From Enoplosus armatus (lineage: Eukaryota > Chordata > Actinopteri > Centrarchiformes > Enoplosidae), in NCBI RefSeq assembly GCF_043641665.1, contig NC_092190.1, forward strand, positions 10,317,548 to 10,381,547: a DNA stretch of 64,000 nt, in the 5' to 3' direction. The notes under the pieces are model-generated. The model was given only the letters and a program-made list of their open reading frames with translations, ran no database searches and was not told the origin of the DNA. A program made the translations under genes and the position numbers. Positions 14,701 through 26,600 of the stretch are shown piece after piece (position 1 is the first letter of the stretch; every line of letters begins with the position of its first letter).

Positions 14701-15940
14701 GCAGCCTTGAGATAAATGTTAACATTTCTTCATGCAAACAAACAAACACAAATACAGTTTGGAGCAAATTCATTGGATCAAGATTTGATTTTGAAACAAG
14801 AGTCAATAATGATTTGTATTGTGACCCCAAAAAGCTAAACTGAATTGTATTGTAAAAATAGGCTACTCGCACACACACATTGGTTTGAAGCTGCCTATTA
14901 CTCTGATAACTCACACACAGGCAGTCATTGTGCCAGCGGTCAGGTCATTTGAGGACAGCTGAGAATCACGCCACAGACCTCACCTCATTCATTACAGACT
15001 AAAATGTCTGGACTAAAATAGATAACAGTCCCAAATATTTCAAAAATATCATCTGTTTGAAACGGCAATACCACATACTATTCAGGATGGCCTACTAAGC
15101 CAATGATGTTAGTCAGGGAATGTCTGAAATGCATTTGGCTTGATTAGGAGAAATTATCTGCCGGTTTGAAGGGAAGAGAAACACAACATGGATGTGTGTT
15201 TGGCGGGGAAAGATTGACTGAAATTTAATAAAAGTAACCATTGTCCCACCTGCTCAAATCCATTCCTCTGAAATTCTTCAAACCCAAAGATGTCCAAGAT
15301 CCCAATTTCTAAGGCAGGATCACTGGAAGAAATGAACAGGACATATTCATTATATTACACCACTTTTACTCCAAGATCAACGTGAGAACTTGCTTGCGTC
15401 ACTCTGACAGGAATTATCATGTTTGTGTGTGTGTGTGCACATCTGAAGTGGGTGTGCCATGACTAGTGCAGTGGACAAATTTATTACATTCTGTGGTTGG
15501 TGTGTAAACAACGCAAAGCACAAACACATTCCAGGAGATGGAGCCCACGTTATCTGACCGCGTGTGATAAGACTTCACAACATCAACAACACCAAGGATC
15601 CCATGGCCTCCACCTAGGCGTGTATGTGTGTGTATTTAAGGTTTTGTGTGCGAGACCTCCACATAAACCTTGGGTGTGTCCTCCACGTCTACCCTGTTGT
15701 TCAGTATTTTTCATTTCAGTGTACATGCCTATTCGTGCATGTCATGCAACGTAAACTATTACAAACCTCCAACTGTGAGTCACATTACAAAATCAGTGCT
15801 ATCAATCCAGAGGCCCTGAATGAATGACTGCTCCTGTGCGATGACAGCATTGGTGGTGTTTGTGACAACATTTATCAACGGCCTGGGCTTCCAGAGAAAA
15901 ACCTGAGGCACACATGTGCATAAACACACACAGACACACA

Positions 15941-15987
<47 letters not shown>

Positions 15988-17647
15988 CTGTACCCAATGC
16001 TGTCGTCCTGCCCCTGTAGGTAGTCGTTGGTGCTGTTGACCAGATAGCTGAAGAGGCGTCCATAGATGGCCTTCGCGAGCTGGTCTCTGTACTGCTCTGA
16101 CATCTCCACTGTGTGGCGCCGAGTGATCACGTCACCTGACACAAAAGAAACAAGGTTGTTTCCTGCTGCAAGAAGACACTGATCACTGTGGTTTACGCTA
16201 AACAAAGTGTGAATAAGCAAGACCGATACATCTGCATGGCCAATATTATCGATGGATTTTAGCTTATCACAAGTATCTTGATATCTACATATATATGGCT
16301 GACAATTTTCAGTACATATCCTATCCAAAAATATTTTTGAGAAATAAATGTTGCAGTGTTGCCACTTCATCATTTGTCCACCAGAGACCGGAAAGAGTTC
16401 ATTTTTCAACTGTAAACTGTCTCGCTCTGTACAGATCTTGGTCAAAATAACGGAATATATATAAATATAGGCCAATATATTAACATATTTTTTAAACTCT
16501 TGAATATTGATACCTGTATCAGCCTTAAAATTATTTCTTCTGACCATCTGAAGCTATTTGATCTGATATCTGCTATTTGAGACTGATGTCACGCTAATAA
16601 AGCTCCTTGTTGTTACTGCTTAAGTTACTGCACCTTATTAAAAGCTGTATTTAAAACTTGTCTTTGCAGTAAAGATTGATCCGTTGATAAGCATTGTGAC
16701 AGAGTGAATCTGCTTATGTGTGGGTGGAACAGGGAGGGTCAAGTGATGGCGAAGGACGACGAGTGGATACCTTTGAAGTACTGAATGTCAGAGGTGAGGG
16801 CGGAGCTTAAGTCGTTGGAGCACACCTGCAACATTCCAGAAACTGTGCAGAGGAAGACAGAGAGGCACAATTAATCAGTGGCATGGAGACAGGATGAAAA
16901 ACATCAAAATATTATTTTTTAAACATTAACAGAAAGGTAGCACTGATAACATCCCAGAACCCATTCTGCTCTTCCCTGCTGTGACGATGCGCTCTGCTCC
17001 AGATCAGTCACACTTAATCGATCGGTAGAGATGGCAGCAATTAGTCATCAGCGGATTTCTGAGCAGAACCCATAAACAAGCAACAGAAACAGGTGACAGC
17101 AACCCAGAACCCCTTTGCTGACATCACTAGCCATGACATCACCCTGACAACGACTGGCTCTTTCCCGTTCAGGCGCTGATGTCATTTGTTTACCATCTCA
17201 CTAAGGTCAGGGGTCACAGGAGCACATGTTGTGGTTGCATAATGAGAGAGCGAGACAGAGAAAGAGAGAAAACACTGACCTCAATAGTGGGAAAGTGTGT
17301 GTGTTATAAGAGCGATCTCTCCTCACCATGGTTACGTTTTGGCAGAAAATGAGGCTTACCAAACAGGTGACTGTCTGGCCTTTAGCTAGAGCTGGCAAGC
17401 TGCCAAGCAGAACTCCAAGGGAGAGAGAAAAGGAGGAGCGATGACGGCGAGGTAAACAAGATGAGTGGGTTTGATGCACCCCTCCTCCCCAACCCGGTCA
17501 TGTGACGGGGGGGGGGGGGCACTGACCTCTCTCCAGTAGCTGCAGGTCAGAAGGGAAGGCTGTATCGGCATCTGTCAATGCAGTAAAACGTAGGTCCCCA
17601 ATATGGAGCACAGCGGATAGCAGCATAAACACTGAGTCAACCTCCTA

Positions 17648-17696
<49 letters not shown>

Positions 17697-20600
17697 GCGA
17701 GAGAGCGAGAGCGGGGAAATTAGTAAAATCTTGGTGCAATCAAAAACATGGATTGCCATTTTTTCACTGCTTAATACCAACTTACACTACAGGAAATGCT
17801 GAGTAAATGTTCCATGACCCTAAATCCAATCCAAGGACTGGCGATATTCTATATCTATCTTGATGTAAACAAATCCCTCTTTGCCATACACCTCCATTGT
17901 TGTTCAAACACATAAATGAGCCACACTAGTGACAAGTTCCTTCATTACCACGGCCCCTGGAGATTTTTTAATTCAATCTCATATACGACCTGGTGCCGAA
18001 AATACTCACCACCACACCAAATGTATATTAATCCCCAGCTGCAAATAGTTCCAACAAATATACTACTCCTGTTTTAATAAATGGTAAATGGTCTTAAATT
18101 ATAAAGCGCTTTTCAACCTTAATGGTGCCCAAAGTGCTTTCAGACGAGGTCTCATTCACTCATTCACACACACATTAACACACCGATGGCGATCAAGCTG
18201 CCATTCAAGGTGCTGGCCTCCATCTGGAGCAACTTAGACTTCAGTGTCTTGCTCAAGGACACTTTGACATGTGGACGAGGGGAGCCAGGGATCGAACCCC
18301 CAACCCATGCAACAGTGCTAACCACTGCACCACCATGCCGCCCCATAACTACAGTGTCCAGCTGTTTCACGAAATTACTTGTGACAGACAGAGTAGGGAA
18401 ACCAGAAAGCACTGAGAGACTGACTAACGTATCATTGGTTTGAATATTCATGGACTTTCTTGACAATAAGAGGAAAATAGAATAACCAGTCTTATCCTTC
18501 AATGTATTGCAAATGCATGACTATCTCTTAGAAAACGTTTTTTTATGACACGCCAACCCTCCTCCCTTCATTCACACACTTCTCTTCCCCCGTCCTATTC
18601 TCCCCTCCTCTCTGCCCTTGAGTAGAGGACGCTTAATGGAATACCTCCTTACCCACTGCTCTGAATGTCTGAGAGGGGGATGTTTGAGTTTGAGGGTGTG
18701 TGTGTGTGTGAATATGTCTGCGTGTGCACTCTCTCAAGGCAGGATATTGGAGCTGATATCTGGGAGATAAACACAGGCATTAGTCTCTGTCTGACGCTCT
18801 ATACACAGACAGACTCCCCTTACTTAGGAAGGAGAAGAAAGGGAGCGAGGGAGAGAAAAGGAGCGATAGGGAGCGTTAATGACGATTGACCTTTGGGTCT
18901 GGACTGGGAGTCATCCCCTGATTAGACTTAGACAGAGACCAATGGGTGGTCTATCACTTCCACTCCTACTCCCCCGCTCCTTCTTCTGTCCCTCAGACTC
19001 TCTCTCTTAGCTGGTGGACATTAGCGCCCTCTGATAATACCACTATCTATCGCTCTGTTCCTCTGTAGTCTGTCCCTTAGGCTTTGCCTGCGTGTATTGA
19101 CTGCTGCTGGATTAAAAGGTGAGATGGTGGTCACTCACTGCTGACAGATGCTGACTGGGAATCTAAGAATAGAAGCTGATAATGGGCTGGGAACACAGCT
19201 GGTGGTGCACAGGATGGACTGTACCACACACTGTAGCACACTACATGCACGCAGTATGCATAAATCAAAGTCCTGTCTTCGCCATTTGGTCACACATTTC
19301 ACATGGTCTTTAGATAGGTAATTGAAACACATGATGAGTCCCGATTCAGGATCCTGATAAATCCACACATCTAGGTCAAATATGTCATAACAGGTCGATG
19401 ATGTCTCATTTAAAATGCTTCGTGAGCCTGAATTGGGAGGACACACTTTTGTGTCCTTTGTAGCCCTCAGTAGCCCACAATCCATTATGCAGTGGTCAAT
19501 CGGGAAATTACTTGTCACCATGTCATTATTTACCAGGTATTACTGGGACAACGGTCTGGTAATACTATTTAAAAACTCATAAAATGAACCATTAGTTTTG
19601 CTTTCTGTGAGGTTCGACTGTGGACATGGTGGACATGGCCCTTTGAACGACCCATTTGTGGTGGCCGCATCCTTTGGAGGACCCAGCTCCTTGACTCAGA
19701 CACACTTACAGACTCTAGCTAGCAAAAATCTGAGGTAACTATCATCAATGGCATCATAAGTGGCTGTTTCAGGGTCTGTGACATCAAAACTTTGAATGAT
19801 CCCTGCTGTCAATAACCTTGGAATAAACGGGCTCAACAGAAGCTGTATGCAATCAATACCTGCTTGTTGAAGCCCAGGGCTCGCAGGGCTTGTTTGACTG
19901 CTGCGAGGCGTTCCCTGCTTTGAGTAGAGGCGGTAGCTACTGGAGGGTTCTCCCCTGGAAGTCCTCCACTAAGATACCTGGAGTAAGAAAAGGAAGATGC
20001 GACAATGTGGACCAATGTTTCAGACGACCACAAAACCATAATAAACAGAGGACAAGGTGAGTCCTGAGATCAGTGTAAAGTGACATTTATGTGCATATCT
20101 TTGGATGAGAGACACCTAGAACCAAAATATTTATGAGGTAGTTTTGTGCAGAATTACGTACAGTCCCAGACACACTACGGAGAGAGATGTGTTTGGGAGA
20201 GAGGAGAAAGGGCAAACAGGGCTTTGATTCTGCAGAACTAGATCGCACACACACCCAGCAAAGACACACAAAGACACAATGGGTTGGTGGGATGCCAGAG
20301 GGGCTAGCGTGCTTCTCAAGCTCCATAACAAACCGATTCAGGTCAGTGGTTATCACACTGGTGGTGTAGAGTGGATAACATCACAGTCAGGGTAACTCAC
20401 AATCACCCTGTCACTCTACAAGTTAGAACATGCATGAGTAGAGATGTGCAACACAAAACACAAATAAAAATTGATTTAAGTAAGAAATGCACTTTCATAT
20501 AAATGTGCACACATAGACACACACAAGTGTGTACGTACACAGACACAGATGTTGAAAGTTGATACAAACACTCATGTATGGTCTGAGGATATCAAATATG

Positions 20601-23600
20601 AATATATTACATTATCAGTGTTGGATTGAACTGTACATTGTGAGCTCTGCAGCTTTTTAGCAGCATGGACTTCATGTAAGGTCTCTAATATTTATTCAGA
20701 AAGTGTCACTTAAGGAATCATTAAACTGAACAGCTCTTGTGGGTGAGATCACCAAGTGATTTTATGAACTGTCAACATCCATACGGCAGCTGACAGCCAC
20801 ATACCTATGAGCCAGGACATTGTTGAGGTAAAGTGCGCTGCTCTCCTCAGGCGACAGGCCTTCAGCCATCAGATAGAAGATGCTGAAGCTGTTTTGGTGA
20901 GGACGCAGGTGGACCAGACGAGACTTCTCCAGCATGTGGGTGTACACACGGGCTGAAACATCAGATGTGTTTTATACTTCAGTAACAGGTGTGTAAATTA
21001 CATTTCAACAGTGCTGATGATAGCAGTACTGAACATTCAATCTGTTGCCACTGTTGAATGGCCGGTGCTCACTGATAAAATCAACTGGGGTAAAATAAGG
21101 TGAGCAGGGCTGTAAAGATGGAGCACAAATAGAAACAGTAGACTCATGGGCTTTTACTGCCCCCTGCTGGTGCTTCACTACTGAGCACCTGATCTCATAG
21201 AAAATCATACAGTACTGTGCCTTGAATATATTGTGAATCGTGTATAGTTTATGTCTATGGTCTCTGTACTATCATCATAAACGTAGTGATCCAGACTGTG
21301 AAAACAATGACTACATTTATTCTTGATTATTTAAATAAACAGATTGTTTATTTAAATAATCAAGAATAAATGTGTGGAAAAATCTAAGGAAATGCTGACA
21401 GGAGTAGCTTTTCATTCTTCTCCTATCTCTCATTTGGAATAAAGACAGTACTTTATGACAGTTCAAGTAAAGCTTACTAGCATGCTTGCTACATTGACAG
21501 AAATGCAGGTTACCTCTGAGCAGTGTCCTCCTCTTTTCACAGTATTGGATGGTCAACAGCTTGATAAATCGGCTAGAGTTGTTGTTCCTCAGAGTCTTTG
21601 CATGACCGAAGGCCTCCAGAATACAGTTAACCTGCATATTTGATCAAACCAAAGGAAATGTTACCCATGATGTGGCAAATCCTGCAGAATGACATATGAT
21701 GACATGCAGATTATATACGCTGCAATTACCAAAATAATGAAATCAACTTACACATACTATCTCTCTTACACAGATTTCTAGACCTGAAACAAAAAGGAGC
21801 TCTCCTCCTGTCCCACTTTCTACCACTAGATGTCAACATACATCCATTCGGTGGGTACTCAGTATGTTCTGTGTCCCAGGATAATCAGAGAGCGAGCTGA
21901 CCCAGTTATCGACTACATAACGATGACTTCATCAGTACACAGCACTTGCACTCCCAGGCTACATATTGCCTTGTTACTCAACTGATAAACTGAGCACAGA
22001 GCCTTGAATCATGTGTTAAGCACCATGAACATGTCGTAATCTGAATGCGAACCACACAATTGAGAATACAAAGACAAGTAGTCATATAAGTGTTGACCTT
22101 TTCTTTCTTTCTTTTTCATATACACTATGAGGGAGGATGACTGTCTGACCTTGCTTACATGCTTGAAAATTTAAACCGGCCATTATTTTTCTATGATTGT
22201 TCTCCTGATTTACTGGAGGAGATAAGGGTATTTCTTGTTCTACTGTACTCTACTATCATTTAAAAAAAAATCAATATTCCCTCATTAGGCTGTAAAGTAT
22301 AAGGAAAATGTCCTAAAGAAGCAGCATCATAAGAGTCACCTTAATGGAAATCTTGATGATACAAACAAACATAGGGTCTGAATGCTCAAATAGTGTCTTT
22401 GACAAATGAACAGCTATCAAGCAGAGGAAACTACCAACATACTCTGGTGCACTAATCCATACATCTATTCTCTCCCCCACCTCAGCAACGGTAGGATAAA
22501 TTTACACAGCTATGAACACTGCCTGAAATGGGGGAAGCAACAATAAGCACAATAAGACATAACCACATGGAGAAAGGATGTAAGGTTCAGTCAGTGCCTC
22601 GCTTTGAAGAACACACAAATACTCATTAAGTTCTTCATGAGGACTGAGCATGGAATTTGAAATGAAAAACAGCACAGATGTCTACAATAAGATTATTTTT
22701 CTTATATAATTCAAAGTAAAGAAATAAGGGCAACAAAGGATTCAAGACTCATTGCCCATGGGACATTGCGGTTACATCACATGCTCCTTAGCTAGAGAAG
22801 CCTCCAGGACACCAACCCCGTGACTGCCCAGACTTACGTGTTTCATTCTGGGCTCCAGCGCAAAGCCTTTGGGGCTGGAGCGGGCTGTCAGGTGTCTCAC
22901 TATGTGCTTACAGGCCTCTGATTTCCCCGAACCACTTTCACCACTAGAGAGACAGAAAAATGCAGATTTAATCATCATTCGTCATTCATGCCTTTTTTGA
23001 TGTTATTATTGTTTTACATGTTGTCTCTAATGTCTTTGTTTTAAATTAATAGCACATATGAACACTGAAACAGGCTTTGCTTGCTTTGATCATTCCTCCT
23101 GTTCACACTGACCATTAAAGAGATCCCTTTCTAAAGAGCTCCTGATGATGGGGGACAACATCCACAGTTACAGTCTATTTAGTATAAAATTCCCTCTTTG
23201 TGCTTCCTGGACTGTATTTCCAGTTGCGGTGGAGGGATAATAACACAGAGAGGGAACTTCATACTAAAGACTGTAACTTTAGTGTAGAAGCTACCCACTT
23301 GATTTGTCACAGTCATACTTAATAAGAGCAAGTAATGTCCATATGGGCACCTATTGTTTTAAGACAGACCTTTAATGTTGCAGCATTTTACACTGTTGAT
23401 ATGTGGCCACACAGTAGCACAACCATGTGCATGTACTGTCTTCTATTGTACAGTAAAGTGAGTTTCTGTGTTATTATATATGATGTGATATTAATAGAGG
23501 TTATAATAACCTTGCATTATGCAGATAATGCTGTATATCACGCAAGTAATACATATTTACTACATGCATTTAAATGAGGTGTTATGCATTAGTCATCAGG

Positions 23601-26600
23601 GTGTTTCCCCACATCTGTCACCTCAGTTACATGTCTCCACCCACCTGACATCACCCCCTCAGGGACACCCTCCCATCAATTTCACAATCTATTCCTTCTT
23701 TCTAACACAACTAATGTTGCGCCATCGACCACCACATTCCACACGATGTTACTGTCACAACTTATCTGGCACTGGACGCCTGTTTTTAATTTAGCGTTGA
23801 GTGGATATTAAATCTGACATAAGGTACCTCTACAGTACATGCTCTGACACTCACCGACACGCACAGAGTTGAGACCAGCATAGTAACACCAAGCAGATGG
23901 CTTCAGAAGGTCAGAAGCCCTTACTAATGACCGCAGTGTTGCTGTGATGCGCTGTTTGTCTGTGTGTATGTGTGTTGCTATATTTCCTACTAATGGTCCT
24001 GCTGAGTGTGAAGTCCAGAGGCCTTTCCACTGTCTTTTCATTTACCAGTTTTTATTAGATTTCAAGGGCATTTTGTTAGAGCACTAGCCTCGGGGGATCA
24101 TGGCCGCTGATTGCTTGTAAACGTGTATGAGTGTCTGAGTGTGTGTGCATGGCATGTGCATGTGTGAAGAAATATAGAGTGAAACAAAAAGCTTGAATGA
24201 AAGAGAAAATGAGGGATAAAGTGAAACAGGGAAAGAAAGAAGGAAACAAGAGAGAGAGTGTGTATGTGAGAATGCATAGCACAGTGTCTTTGCATGTGAG
24301 TGTGCATTCGTGTATGTTTGTTTGTGTGTGTGAGTGAGATGGATGGTGTGTGGCCAGGGCGCATTAACTCTCTGCCAGATTGGTTACAACTCAGCGGGAA
24401 TGTCACTGGAGAGCCGGAACAGGATTTAATTGCAATCAGGGAGCTGACTCCGTCCAGCCGAGGACAAAGAGCAAGAGGCTGCAACGCTCCCAGCAAAAAT
24501 CCATCTCTGTGTGAACACTGAGCAGGTCTGCAGCTCAGCTCACAGGCTGAGAGCTATTAATCTCTTGGGGAGTGTTTAACAGGTGTGTGGCAGAGGGGTG
24601 TGGACAAACCAGGTGGCCAAGTGAACTTCATTATTATTCACACAATTATTTTGCATTTTTTGTCTCATAATCCATTGTTTGTGTGTGCGTGTGTGTGTGT
24701 GTGTGTGTGTGGGTGTGTGTGGGTGTGTGTGGGTGTGTTGAGGAATGAAGGAGTACCTCAAGATGAAACACTGCGGGCGTCTCTCCTGCAGCATCATGTG
24801 GTACGCTCTTTCCGCTGAGGAGAAGATGTGAGGTGGCAGAGAGGAGCACAGACGGCCTGTGGAGCTCAGGTACAACTGACTCACCTGAGAGAGAAAGATG
24901 GAGAGAGTCCGTCAAGATTACAGCCTTATATAACATGGGCTGAGCAACACAGAGGATAAAGTTTCAGCAAAACAGTGAAACCATGCTGGGTATAACTTTC
25001 CATACCTGTGTGAGTTTGTATCTGTCCCGCTCACCAACGAGGTGTGGTTTACCACTCTAGTCTAGTCTAACCATGTAATTCGACCCAAAGTGACTAAGAT
25101 ATCAATTAGGCGTTAACTGAAAACTGTCATCAATTTAAACACACATGTGTAAGCTGACCCAGACACTCTAGTTTACTTTGAAATAACAACCCATTAGCCA
25201 GCAAATATTTTACAGCTTAATTCCAAATATATTGCTGCATAATGTATTGCAATACTAAAATATAAATATAGAGCTAAAATGGACCAAAGTATTAACTAAA
25301 TCTGATCAGCTGTCTAGTTTTTGTTTGCACACATGGAGATCTCAACTACAGCCTGAAAATGTTAACAAGCTTTTAGTCCAGACCTGAAATCAGGTTGATG
25401 TTTTCTTCCTTTCTTACCAACTGTTAGGGTTAGGTGTTGACACCCTGACAAAGTTCAGATGTTCACTCTTTATCTTTATAAAGAGATTATCAACCAGACA
25501 TTTCTAAGTTTCACTTTAGTTTTACATAGATCTGCTTGTGCTAAACCCTATAACAGAAACAATTTCAATATGTAGGAACGATGAAACTTTTTCTCACAGT
25601 TGTTATACAATTCATGCCTACGGAGGAATAAACAGTTCCAACTTTGTTAAAAACACAGTAAGTGTATCAGACAGTGAACCCTTAATTATCTATCATACTG
25701 AACTGTGAGATGACTGTTCTGTGACCAGTCCAGCAGATGTGTGCCAGTGCTGTATTTGTGGCTGTGGAAAAGGGAGGGAGGATTGGCTGTGGACCACCGG
25801 GCCAGAGGGGGTGACAGACGGCCAGCAGATCACACATGTTATGACATATGTCCTTCTCACACTGGCTCCTCCTCCCTGCTCCTCCACACACACCCTCAGT
25901 TGGGTATGGATGCCTGGAGTGAATCCAGACACAGGCAGGAATGGGACAGCCAGAGGGGGCTTGGCTTCATTCTGTCATGGCAGGAGAAGATGTCTCCTCC
26001 TCCACCCACCCCCTCCTGGGTCCACATGGGCAAGCACTAAGCTGGCATTAATTCAGCTATTTCAAAATGAGTTATCTGCTATCTAAAAAAAAAAAAAGTG
26101 ACGCATACTGTTGGTGATTGCTGTCACAACATTAAACAAATGATCATAATGTTTGAAGAATACAAGACTGTCAGTCATTCACTGACAGCCTCTGCTAGCT
26201 GTTGCATATGTTAAATATGCTGCTTTTCACCAATAGAGATAGTGCTTTTAAGATAAATTCTTTAAAAAGGAGAGGTAGAGTAATAAAGTCTGTGTGAGTC
26301 TGAAAGTGAGTGTGTTTGTGTGTGCTAGCTAAACTGGATCCCTCTCTTCCCTAGATGATGCAGAGTCAGCCTGTGTATCACTGACAGGAAGACTGCATTA
26401 TTTATCAACCACAAGGTCCATTTCATCTGTTCATGCTCTGCTTATTATACAGCAAACATGTCTCCTTTATAATATGCTTTTGCATGTAAAAGCCATAGCC
26501 TATCAAATGTAAAGCCATGTTTTAAGCATGGGTCATAGTACACAGACCTGCAAATTCAATCTCAAGAGAGCTAAGCACAGCATATATTGTAAGCCTATGT

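Larger units (their letters stand above)
15323..16770 (-). other. introns 20 and 19 of myo16 (exon 20 lies between)
   Basis: Intron 20 (15323-15993) carries the CA tract at the donor side; intron 19 (16136-16770) carries a probable dispersed repeat. Confidence 0.8.
17645..19859 (-). other. intron 17 of myo16
   Basis: Begins (exon 17 side) with unique sequence, then the SINE at 18078-18346, and ends in the GA microsatellite. Confidence 0.85.
19978..22837 (-). other. introns 16, 15 and 14 of myo16
   Basis: Intron 16 (19978-20804) is unremarkable, intron 15 (20953-21513) holds the perfect hairpin, and intron 14 (21632-22837) is A+T-rich with no recognised element. Confidence 0.8.
22944..24756 (-). 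other. intron 13 of myo16
   Basis: Contains repeat copy A (23050-23318) and the GT microsatellite near the donor. Confidence 0.85.

Noticed and set aside
15301..15312. Alternative exon 21 acceptor CCTTAG
   Set aside because: It would start in a phase incompatible with exon 20; the CTTCCAG acceptor keeps the frame and the pre-switch II sequence.
18280..18346. Possible tRNA gene
   Set aside because: A- and B-box-like sequences are present but they head a SINE body, and no tRNA cloverleaf with anticodon arm is evident.
25721..26086. 121-codon plus-strand open frame in a G+C-richer part of intron 12
   Set aside because: Composition is uneven with no recognisable domain, and it overlaps other open frames of similar length. 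G+C content alone explains the lack of stops.
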